DNA of 8,338 nucleotides, taken from an uncultured Clostridia bacterium (lineage in GTDB: Bacteria; Bacillota; Clostridia; TANB77; CAG-508). Below are positions 1 to 5,929 of the stretch, in pieces. The DNA is taken from contig CANRGU010000054.1 in the NCBI GenBank assembly GCA_947630255.1, positions 1-8,338 of the forward strand, read 5' to 3'. The notes beneath the pieces were generated by a model. The model saw nothing but the letters and a program-made list of their open reading frames with translations, searched no databases and was not told where the DNA came from. The position numbers and the translations under genes were made by a program. How positions within the stretch are numbered: the stretch's first letter is position 1; every line of letters starts with the position of its first letter.

Positions 1-634
1 TAACACCTGTTACAACATCACTACGAATCATGAAAGGAGGAATACAATAAGTAAATCCCTTATTTATCATAAAATCTCTAGCGTAAGATATAACAGCAGA
101 ATGAAGTCTTGCTATATTTCCAATTAAGTAATAGAATCCATTTCCAGCAACTCTACGAGCAGATTCTAGGTCGATTCCAGATAACCTTTCCATTATATCT
201 GTGTGATATGGTATCTCATAGTCTGGAACTACTGGATCACCATATTTTTGTATTTCAACATTTTCTGTATCATCCTTTCCAATAGGAACAGATTCATGAA
301 TCATATTTGGAATTCTCATCATTATTTCTTTTATTTTTTGGCTATATTCATCAGTTTCTTTCTCGATATTTTCTAATTTTGAATTAATTTCATTTACTTT
401 AAATTTAATACTTTCAGCCTCATCTTTTTTTCCTTGGCGCATTAAATTTCCAATTTCTTTACTAAGAGAATTACGTTCCATTCTTAAAGTGTCACCTTCT
501 AGCTGAAATTCTCTATATTTTTTGTCTAATTCTAAAACTTCATCAACTAATTCTAGTTTATTATCTTGAAATTTTTTCTTAATATTCTCCTTAACTAAAT
601 CAGGATTTTCTCTTACAAATTTAATATCTAACAT
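1..634 (-). CDS. serS: Seryl-tRNA synthetase, N-terminal part (truncated by window edge)
   Basis: This cytoplasmic class II aminoacyl-tRNA synthetase attaches serine to tRNA(Ser). Only the first 211 residues are in the window; the gene runs off the left edge. The protein starts MLDIKFVRENPDLVKENIKK, the usual SerRS opening. Residues about 25-108 are rich in Glu, Lys and Leu and form the long antiparallel coiled-coil arm that grips the tRNA(Ser) variable arm (conserved ERNSLSKEIG-like stretch at 53-62). Residues about 109-211 enter the catalytic domain, with RIPNMIHESVPIG at 107-119 and CIPPFMIRSDVVTG at 197-210, which aligns with the motif 1 region. The start at 634 is set by GGAGG ten bases upstream (reverse complement of 640-644). 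The SARRVAGNGFYYL stretch differs from the canonical KVSGARFxFL, so this looks like a divergent clostridial SerRS type. The family call is secure; the subtype is inference. Confidence 0.93.
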   Translation of the reverse strand, partial: MLDIKFVRENPDLVKENIKKKFQDNKLELVDEVLELDKKYREFQLEGDTLRMERNSLSKEIGNLMRQGKKDEAESIKFKVNEINSKLENIEKETDEYSQKIKEIMMRIPNMIHESVPIGKDDTENVEIQKYGDPVVPDYEIPYHTDIMERLSGIDLESARRVAGNGFYYLIGNIARLHSAVISYARDFMINKGFTYCIPPFMIRSDVVTGV

Positions 635-673
635 ATTAACCTCCATATAAGCATATAATTCATTAATAAGTCT

Positions 674-702
674 AGTGTACTATAAAATAAAACAATTTGC
701 AA
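674..702 (-). promoter_or_regulatory. Candidate promoter of serS
   Basis: On the minus strand, TTGCAA (697-702) and TACACT (674-679) are separated by exactly 17 bases. Each matches the sigma-A consensus at 4 of 6 positions. Transcription would start near 667, leaving a leader of only about 30 nt before the serS start, too short for a T-box. The same TTGCAA -35 box and 17-base spacing occur in front of rpsT at the other end of the window. This is pattern matching only. Confidence 0.45.
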
Positions 703-783
703 TAATATATCAAAAACAATTTGTATATATAACTCTGCCCCAAAAAATTTTAAAAACATTTAATACTAATAAATAAACAATGT

Positions 784-858
784 TTGACAAAATAAAATAA
801 AAAATTTAAAAAAAAACTAGACAAATTTATGTTTATATGAAATAATATAGCATATAAA
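784..858 (+). promoter_or_regulatory. Promoter region of the first DUF4190-like gene, exact boxes uncertain
   Basis: The very A-rich stretch upstream of the gene at 880 holds a perfect -35 box TTGACA at 784-789 with a weak TAAAAA at the 17-base position (807-812). A second option is TAGACA at 818-823 with TAATAT at 843-848 (19-base spacing). TATAAA at 853-858 is a further possible -10. The region between the divergent starts (635-879) contains nothing else recognisable. Confidence 0.35.
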
Positions 859-879
859 AATAAAAGGGAGGTAAGTAAA

Positions 880-1140
880 ATGGCAGTAGCATCATTAGTA
901 TTAGGTATAGCTACAATAGTATTCTCATTTATTGGACTATATCTACCAGGATTAATAATGGGTATCGTAGGTATAGTTCTTGGAGTATTAGCAAAGAAAA
1001 AAGCACCATCAGGAATGGCTACAGCAGGTTTAGTATGCTCTATAATAGGAACTGTATTATGCGCTATAGTATTTATTGCATGTGTAGCTTGCGTTGGAAC
1101 AGCAGGAGGATTTGCAGCATGTTCAGAGGCTTTATCTTAA
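880..1140 (+). CDS. Small DUF4190-like membrane protein
   Basis: An 86-residue, almost wholly hydrophobic protein. It opens with AVASLVLGIATIVFSFIG (2-19), continues through a second hydrophobic stretch (24-38), has a short basic hinge KKKAPSG (39-45), and then the GMATAGLVCSIIG motif (45-57) leading into a third helix. This AVASLVLGI...GMAxAGL pattern is typical of the DUF4190 family of small membrane proteins, whose function is not known. The C-terminal part is Cys-rich (C53, C61, C68, C71, C81). The start is supported by GGGAGG about ten bases upstream. The protein begins directly in the first helix, without the hydrophilic N-terminus of the related protein at 2010. It precedes an lgt-like gene, separated by a hairpin; the two DUF4190-like proteins bracket lgt, which suggests but does not prove a shared envelope role. 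Confidence 0.75.
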   Translation: MAVASLVLGIATIVFSFIGLYLPGLIMGIVGIVLGVLAKKKAPSGMATAGLVCSIIGTVLCAIVFIACVACVGTAGGFAACSEALS

Positions 1141-1163
1141 TATAAAGGATAAAAGTGCAAGTA

Positions 1164-1198
1164 ATTTAAACCCATGTGAAAATCACATGGGTTTAAAT
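1164..1198 (+). terminator. Perfect 15-bp hairpin between DUF4190-like gene and lgt
   Basis: Arms 1164-1178 and 1184-1198 are perfectly complementary around a 5-base loop, with a GC-containing core CCCATGTG/CACATGGG. The core is followed by TTTAAATATAATT rather than a clean T run, and is preceded by its mirror image, so it could terminate weakly in either direction or act as an intra-operon attenuating or mRNA-stabilising hairpin. The lgt ribosome binding site begins only about 10 bases downstream, so partial read-through into lgt is likely. Confidence 0.6.
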
Positions 1199-1221
1199 AT
1201 AATTAAAAAGGAAAGATTAAT

Positions 1222-2007
1222 ATGTTACCAAGTATTTTCATTTTTGGAAGAGAATTTCCCACATATGGAATTATAGCATTTGCAGGAATAGCAGTAGCCA
1301 TATTATTTGGAGTATTTTATTTTTCAAAATATTATGATATAAAAAAAGAAGATATATTTTATTGTATACTTTTTGCATTAATAGGAATAGGCATAGGAGC
1401 AAAATTATTATATATAATAACAATTATTCCAGATTTACCAACAGTTATTAGTAATTTAGGATGGAAAGAAACATTAATTAGAATAACACAAGGAGGATTT
1501 GTGTTTTATGGAGGTATAATTGGTGGAGTTATAGGAATATATGTATATGCTAAATTATTTAAACTTTCGTTTAAGAAATTAATAATGATATTAGTTCCTA
1601 CAGTACCAATATTTCATGCAATTGGAAGAATAGGTTGTTTATGTGCAGGATGTTGCTATGGAATGGAATATCATGGATTTGGACAAGTAATATTTAATAA
1701 TAATAAATATTCTAACGTTCCAATAGGAGTGCCATTATTTCCAACACAAATAGTAGAAAGTATATGTAATTTAATTATTTTTATAATAATACTATTAACT
1801 TATAAAAAATATGTAGGCACATATAAAACAGTAGCTTTTTATGCTGTTTCATATAGCGTAGTAAGATTTATTTTAGAATTTTATAGAGGAGATGCAGTAA
1901 GAGGAATTTTTCTTGGATTATCTACATCACAATGGATTAGTATTATTTTATTTGCAATAGGCATAGGTTTATTTATATATGAAAATAAAAAAAGAAAGGA
2001 GAGATAA
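1222..2007 (+). CDS. lgt: Prolipoprotein diacylglyceryl transferase homologue with variant signature
   Basis: Lgt is an integral membrane enzyme that transfers diacylglycerol from phosphatidylglycerol to the lipobox cysteine of prolipoproteins. The 261-residue length and multi-helix hydrophobic profile fit the family. Visible landmarks are FPTYGI (12-17), GGFVFYGGIIGG (91-102), HAIGRIGCLCAGCCYG (132-147), PTQIVES (174-180) and RFILEFYRGD (215-224), then a last helix and basic tail. The family signature GRxGNFxNxExxG is retained as GRIG and the final G, but Asn, Asn and Glu are replaced by Cys, Ala and Cys, and the usual FHGG is FYGG. This may be a clostridial Lgt variant or a paralogue with a changed reaction. 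The start follows AAAGGAAAG by about eight bases. Its stop lies two bases before the next gene, so those two are co-transcribed. The family is clear; activity on lipoproteins is inferred. Confidence 0.85.
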   Translation: MLPSIFIFGREFPTYGIIAFAGIAVAILFGVFYFSKYYDIKKEDIFYCILFALIGIGIGAKLLYIITIIPDLPTVISNLGWKETLIRITQGGFVFYGGIIGGVIGIYVYAKLFKLSFKKLIMILVPTVPIFHAIGRIGCLCAGCCYGMEYHGFGQVIFNNNKYSNVPIGVPLFPTQIVESICNLIIFIIILLTYKKYVGTYKTVAFYAVSYSVVRFILEFYRGDAVRGIFLGLSTSQWISIILFAIGIGLFIYENKKRKER

Positions 2008-2009
2008 AT

Positions 2010-2297
2010 ATGGAAGAGAATAAAACAAATAACGAAGCAAGTATAAATGGATTTGCAGTAGCTAGCTTAGTTACAGGTATACTTTCATTATTAACAATAG
2101 AATTTATAATAATTTCAATAGCATTTGGAATACTTGCAATTGGTCTTGGTATATTTGGATTAAGAAAACCAAATAATGGAATGGCAAAAGCAGGATTAAC
2201 TTTAGGCATAGTAAGTTTATTAATAACATTCTTACTATTCTTATTCTTAGAAGTATTAGATGTATCTTTATTTACAATTCCAAGTTGGTATAAATAA
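2010..2297 (+). CDS. Second small DUF4190-like membrane protein
   Basis: A 95-residue protein with a short hydrophilic N-terminus (MEENKTNNEASIN), then GFAVASLVTGILSLL (14-28), a second helix (about 32-50), the basic turn LRKPNNGMAKAGL (51-63) and a third helix (64-82), ending in a short polar tail. The GFAVASLVTGI...NGMAKAGLTLGI pattern is the DUF4190 signature, and the topology is probably three membrane passes. No catalytic residues are evident. The start is supported by AAAGGAGA lying within the end of lgt, and the two-base gap to the lgt stop makes co-translation likely. It is clearly related in layout to the protein at 880 but is not a recent copy, because the sequences differ outside the two short motifs. 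Its function is unknown. Confidence 0.8.
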   Translation: MEENKTNNEASINGFAVASLVTGILSLLTIEFIIISIAFGILAIGLGIFGLRKPNNGMAKAGLTLGIVSLLITFLLFLFLEVLDVSLFTIPSWYK

Positions 2298-2321
2298 TAA
2301 TGTAATTGTAATAAAGGATAG

Positions 2322-2350
2322 AAAACAAGACTTTTGGTCTTGTTTTTTTT
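2322..2350 (+). terminator. Intrinsic terminator of the DUF4190-lgt-DUF4190 cluster
   Basis: Arms AAAACAAGAC (2322-2331) and GTCTTGTTTT (2337-2346) enclose a five-base loop and run into eight consecutive T residues (2343-2350). It lies 25 bases after the stop of the second DUF4190-like gene and separates this unit from gatC. Confidence 0.85.
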
Positions 2351-2368
2351 AATGAAAAATTATATAAT
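2340..2368 (+). promoter_or_regulatory. Candidate promoter of the gatCAB operon
   Basis: A perfect TATAAT lies at 2363-2368, exactly 17 bases after TTGTTT at 2340-2345, a weak (3 of 6) -35 match that overlaps the right arm of the preceding terminator. Transcription would start near 2375, about 34 bases upstream of gatC. The -10 box is convincing and the -35 box is not. Confidence 0.5.
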
Positions 2369-2408
2369 AAACGCATTAGTTAAATTATGGAAGAGGGGAA
2401 GTAGACTT

Positions 2409-2693
2409 ATGATTATTAGTAAAGATGAAATATTGCATATTGCAAATCTTGCAGATCTTAACATTAAAGATGACGAAATAGATGAATATGCAAAGAATTT
2501 ACAAGATATATTGAACTTTGTAAATATTTTAAATAAAGTGGATACAGAAAATGTAGAAGAGTCAATAGGCGTTGTAAACAATACAAATGTATTCAGAAAA
2601 GATGAAATAAAAGTATTTGAAGATAAAGATGCTTTATTACAAAACGCACCGGATCAAGAAAGTAATATGTTCAAAATCCCTAAAGTTATTTAA
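2409..2693 (+). CDS. gatC: Asp-tRNA(Asn)/Glu-tRNA(Gln) amidotransferase subunit C
   Basis: GatC is the small subunit that wraps around GatA and GatB and stabilises the tRNA-dependent amidotransferase. The 94-residue product fits the family (about 95). It shows the expected opening ISKDEILHIANLADLNI (3-19), the FVNILNKVDTENVEE stretch (40-54) that resembles the usual LNEVDTENVEP, an RKDE segment, and the C-terminal NAPDQESNMFKIPKVI. An upstream in-frame ATG at 2334 would add 25 residues, but it lies inside the terminator and before the likely transcription start; the ATG at 2409 has GAGGGG ten bases upstream and gives the family length, so it is preferred. Its TAA stop overlaps the edge of the 124-bp palindrome that separates it from gatA. 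The protein ends in KVI, where many homologues have a further Glu. Confidence 0.93.
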   Translation: MIISKDEILHIANLADLNIKDDEIDEYAKNLQDILNFVNILNKVDTENVEESIGVVNNTNVFRKDEIKVFEDKDALLQNAPDQESNMFKIPKVI

Positions 2694-2814
2694 AACAAAT
2701 GAAAAGCAGCATCTTGCTTCGTTAAACTTCATAAAAATTTTTTCAATATACAGCGTATAATCTCAAAAATTTTTATTCGTTTGCCTTGCAATATACTACT
2801 TTTGATTTGTTTTA
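2691..2814. repeat. 124-bp imperfect palindrome (candidate MITE-like or intergenic repeat element)
   Basis: The two halves of this stretch are complementary along most of their length. The termini are perfect 10-bp inverted repeats, TAAAACAAAT (2691-2700) and ATTTGTTTTA (2805-2814). Inward are paired blocks 2702-2706/2799-2803, 2708-2717/2788-2797 (with mismatches), 2724-2727/2779-2782 and a 12-bp block 2731-2742/2765-2776. The centre is TATAC-AGC-GTATA at 2747-2759. On the minus strand two mismatches become G-U pairs. TA at both outer ends would fit a TA target site as used by IS630/Tc1-mariner-type elements. It contains no ORF of note and fills the gatC-gatA gap, which is normally very short. 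Classification as a mobile miniature element is inference; the palindrome itself is directly visible. Confidence 0.7.
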
Positions 2815-2849
2815 TAAAAGTATAGGTGAAATTTGAAAGGAGAATTTTA

Positions 2850-4302
2850 ATGGAACTTTATGAATTGACAGTTCATGAATTGTTAGAAAAGTTAGATAAT
2901 AATGAAATAACTTTAGAAGATGTAACTAAAAGTTATATAGATAGAATAAATGATAAAGAAAAAGATGTACAAGCTTTTGTAAGTATTTCGGATAAGGAAG
3001 CTTTAGAAAAAGTAAAAACAATTAAAGAAAGAAACACAAAATTTGCAGGTATTCCAATAGGAATAAAAGATAATATATGTATAAAAAATACTAAAACAAC
3101 TTGTAGTTCTAAAATGTTAGAAAATTTTGTTGCACCATATAATGCAACAGTTATAGAAAAACTGAATGAAGAAAACATGGTATATTTAGGTAAACTTAAT
3201 ATGGACGAGTTTGCAATGGGAGCTTCAACAGAATATTCTGCATTTAAAAAGACAAGAAATCCTTGGAATTTAAATACAGTGCCAGGAGGCTCAAGTGGTG
3301 GTTCTGCTGCTGCGGTAGCTGCAAATATGGTTCCATGGGCATTAGGCTCAGATACAGGTGGATCAATTCGTCAGCCAGCTTCTTTATGTGGTGTAGTTGG
3401 GTTAAAACCTACCTATGGTTTGGTATCAAGATATGGGCTGGTAGCATTTGCATCTTCACTAGACCAAATAGGTCCAATTACAAAAGATGTAAGAGATTCT
3501 GCAATGCTTTTAAACTTAATCACAGGGCATGATGAAAAAGACTCAACATCAGCAAATATTGATAAAAAAGATTATACAAAATCATTAAAAGAAGATGTAA
3601 AAGGACTAAAAATAGGTGTTCCAAAAGAATATTTTGGAGAAGGTATAAATGAAGAAGTAAAAAAATCTGTAAAAGAAGCAATTAAAAAATATGAAGAAAT
3701 GGGAGCAATAGTAGAAGAATGTACTTTAGATATTGCAGACGAATCTTTAGCAGTTTATTATATAATTGCTTGTGCTGAGGCAAGTTCAAATTTAGGAAGA
3801 TTTGATGGAATAAGGTATGGATATCGTACTAAAAACTTTACTTCATTAAAAGATATATACAAAAATTCAAGAAGCGAAGGCTTTGGAGCAGAAGTTAAAA
3901 GAAGAATAATACTTGGTACTTATGTACTTTCATCAGGATATTATGATGCATATTATAAAAAAGCACAAAAGGTAAGAACTATAATTAGAAAAGAATTTGA
4001 AAAATTGTTTGAAAAATATGATGTACTATTAACTCCAACATCACCAACTGTAGCGTATGAAATAGGTACAAAATCAAACAATCCATTAGAAATGTATTTA
4101 GCAGACCTTTGTACAGTAACATTAAATATTGCAGGACTTCCAGGAGTTTCGGTGCCATGCCGGAGTAGACAAAGCTGGTATGCCAATTGGTATGCAATTA
4201 ATCGGAAAACATTTTGATGAAGAAACAATACTTAGAGCAGCATATACATACGAGCAAAATGCAAAATTTAGAGAAAATTATAAACCAGAATTTAAGAAGT
4301 AA
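2850..4302 (+). CDS. gatA: Asp-tRNA(Asn)/Glu-tRNA(Gln) amidotransferase subunit A, interrupted by a one-base frameshift
   Basis: GatA is the amidase-signature subunit that releases ammonia from glutamine for transamidation. The Ser-cisSer-Lys triad is present: Lys73 in GIPIGIKDN, Ser148 in GGSSGG and Ser172 in DTGGSIR; spacing matches family GatA. The start at 2850 (MELYELTVHELL) follows GAAAGGAGAA directly; an in-frame ATG at 2826 would add eight atypical residues. The reading frame is intact to SVPC (TGC at 4158-4160), then hits CGG and runs out of frame to a stop at 4217. Dropping one C at 4160/4161 restores GVDKAGMPIGMQLIGKHF and a normal C-terminus ending at 4302, giving 483 residues, the usual length. 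The TAA at 4300-4302 overlaps the gatB ribosome binding site. Because GatCAB is normally indispensable and both flanks look fully conserved, an insertion error in the sequence is the simplest explanation; a recent mutation or recoding cannot be excluded. Confidence 0.92.
4158..4163 (+). other. Frameshift point in gatA (extra C, TGC|CGG)
   Basis: The family sequence SVPCGxD requires TGC GGA GTA GAC, but the window reads TGC CGG AGT AGA. One surplus C at 4160/4161 explains the whole loss of frame. There is no poly-A or other slippery run here, and the P-site tRNA for TGC could not re-pair on GCC. Confidence 0.9.
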
Positions 4303-4313
4303 GGAGAAAAAAT

Positions 4314-5753
4314 ATGTCAAGAGAAGATTATGAAATGGTTATAGGACTAGAAGTTCATAGCGAACTATCTACAAAAACAAAAATATTCTGTTCTTGTCCT
4401 ACTGAATTTGGAGGAGAGCCAAATACTCATTGCTGTCCAGTATGTATGGCAATGCCTGGAACACTTCCAGTTCTAAATGAAAAAGTAGTAGAGTACGCAA
4501 TAAAAGCAGGTCTTGCTACAAACTGCAAAATAGCAGATGTAAGTAAAAATGATAGAAAAAATTACTTTTATCCAGACCTTCCAAAAGCATATCAAATATC
4601 ACAATATGATATGCCACTTTGCGAGCACGGGTATGTTGAAATAGAAGTAAATGGAGAAAAGAAAAAAATAGGACTTACCAGAATACATATTGAAGAAGAT
4701 GCAGGAAAATTAAATCATGATGATTATGGAAGAGGAAGTTTAGTTGATTTAAACAGAGCAGGTGTTCCTTTGATAGAAATAGTTTCAGAGCCTGATTTAA
4801 GAAGCACAGAAGAAGTAGATTTATACTTGAAAAAATTGAAATCAATATTAGAATATATTGAAGTATCAGATTGTAAAATGCAAGAAGGATCATTTCGAGC
4901 AGATGTAAACGTATCTGTTAGAAAAAAAGGACAAAAAGAATTTGGAACAAGAACAGAAATGAAAAACATGAACTCATTTAGATCAATAATAAGAGCAATA
5001 GAATACGAAGCAGAAAGACAAATAGAAGTCCTAGAAGATGGAGGAAAAATAGACCAAGAAACATTAAGATGGGATGATGTATCTGGAAAAACTTTTCCAA
5101 TGAGAGATAAAGAAGATGCTAAGGATTATAGATATTTTCCTGAACCAGATTTAGTTACAATTAAAATATCAGAAGAGATGATACAAAATATTAAAAACAG
5201 TTTACCAGAAATGCCAGAAAAAAGAAGGGAAAGATATGTGAAAGAATTTAATCTTCCAGAATATGATGCAAAAGTATTGACACAAGAGAAGGCACTATCA
5301 GATATGTTCGAACAGGCAAACAATATATGTAAAAATCCAAAAACTGTAAGTAACATGATAATGACAGACATTATTGGGTATCTAAATTTTGAAGAAATAG
5401 AAGCAAAAGAAATACCATTTACAGCACAGCAACTTGGAAATTTAGTATTATTAATAGATAAAGGAACTATTAGCTCAAGCATTGCAAAAAAAGTATTGCA
5501 AGAGATGTTTGAAAATCCACGAGAACCACAAAAAATAATAGAAGAAAAAGGTTGGATTCAAATATCTGATGAAGGTGCAATTAAAGAAGTAGTATTAAAA
5601 ATATTAGAAGCAAATCCACAGTCAATTGCAGACTTTAAAGCAGGAAAAGATAGAGCATTAGGATTCTTAGTGGGACAAGCAATGAAAGAAACAAGGGGAA
5701 AAGCAAATCCTCAAATGCTAAACAAAATGTTCTTAGAAGAATTAAAAAAATAG
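4314..5753 (+). CDS. gatB: Asp-tRNA(Asn)/Glu-tRNA(Gln) amidotransferase subunit B
   Basis: GatB binds the misacylated tRNA, activates the side-chain carboxylate with ATP and receives ammonia from GatA through a tunnel. The 479-residue length is normal and the frame is intact. Motifs in order: VIGLEVHSEL (9-18); zinc-type cysteines C26, C28, C41 and C44 in FCSCP...CCPVC; NYFYPDLPKAYQISQYD (83-99); IHIEEDAGKLNHD (124-136); DLNRAGVPLIEIVSEPDLR (145-163); EGSFRADVNVSVR (191-203); and DYRYFPEPDL (271-280). A helical linker follows from about 290, and the YqeY-like tail domain that contacts the tRNA elbow occupies roughly the last 75 residues (TRGKANPQMLNKMF near the end). AAGGAGAA overlapping the gatA stop drives translation 11 bases after gatA. 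No strong terminator was seen after it. Confidence 0.96.
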   Translation: MSREDYEMVIGLEVHSELSTKTKIFCSCPTEFGGEPNTHCCPVCMAMPGTLPVLNEKVVEYAIKAGLATNCKIADVSKNDRKNYFYPDLPKAYQISQYDMPLCEHGYVEIEVNGEKKKIGLTRIHIEEDAGKLNHDDYGRGSLVDLNRAGVPLIEIVSEPDLRSTEEVDLYLKKLKSILEYIEVSDCKMQEGSFRADVNVSVRKKGQKEFGTRTEMKNMNSFRSIIRAIEYEAERQIEVLEDGGKIDQETLRWDDVSGKTFPMRDKEDAKDYRYFPEPDLVTIKISEEMIQNIKNSLPEMPEKRRERYVKEFNLPEYDAKVLTQEKALSDMFEQANNICKNPKTVSNMIMTDIIGYLNFEEIEAKEIPFTAQQLGNLVLLIDKGTISSSIAKKVLQEMFENPREPQKIIEEKGWIQISDEGAIKEVVLKILEANPQSIADFKAGKDRALGFLVGQAMKETRGKANPQMLNKMFLEELKK

Positions 5754-5866
5754 AAAAGATAATATTGTAGTAATATAAAAATTTAAAGGATAAAGTTTCA
5801 TACTAATACATAATATTACAAAAATATGATAAAAAAAGAACAAGTTTGTAACATTGCAAAAACAAA

Positions 5867-5895
5867 TTGACAGTGATAATTTAAGAATATATAAT
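5867..5895 (+). promoter_or_regulatory. Consensus sigma-A promoter of the prepilin-like gene
   Basis: TTGACA (5867-5872) and TATAAT (5890-5895) are both perfect and separated by exactly 17 bases, the best promoter in the window. Transcription should start near 5902, giving a leader of about 28 nt containing AAAAGGAGG (5915-5923) six bases before the ATG. Sequence CAAGTTTGT (5841-5849) can pair imperfectly with ACAAATTG overlapping the -35 box, but this is too weak to call an operator. The rest of the gatB-to-prepilin gap holds nothing recognisable. Confidence 0.85.
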
Positions 5896-5929
5896 AACAG
5901 AGTCTATTATTTATAAAAGGAGGAAAAAT

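Noticed and set aside
645..720. A T-box riboswitch in front of serS, common for aminoacyl-tRNA synthetase genes in Bacillota
   Set aside because: The predicted leader is only about 30 nt and I saw no T-box sequence or terminator/antiterminator pair.
1094..1276. A 60-residue open frame bridging the first DUF4190-like gene and lgt
   Set aside because: It overlaps both genes in another frame, crosses the hairpin at 1164-1198, and its start has no independent ribosome binding site context.
2334..2408. An N-terminal extension of GatC from an upstream ATG at 2334
   Set aside because: The extension lies in a terminator and upstream of the likely transcription start; ATG 2409 has a proper ribosome binding site and gives the family length.
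4155..4165. Programmed +1 frameshifting in gatA as the preferred explanation
   Set aside because: The P-site tRNA for TGC cannot re-pair with GCC, there is no upstream Shine-Dalgarno-like stimulator of the prfB kind that I can see, and GatA is not known to be recoded; kept only as an alternative.
5754..5866. A terminator after gatB
   Set aside because: Only 5- to 7-bp AT-only pairings are visible, with no GC-containing stem followed by a T run.
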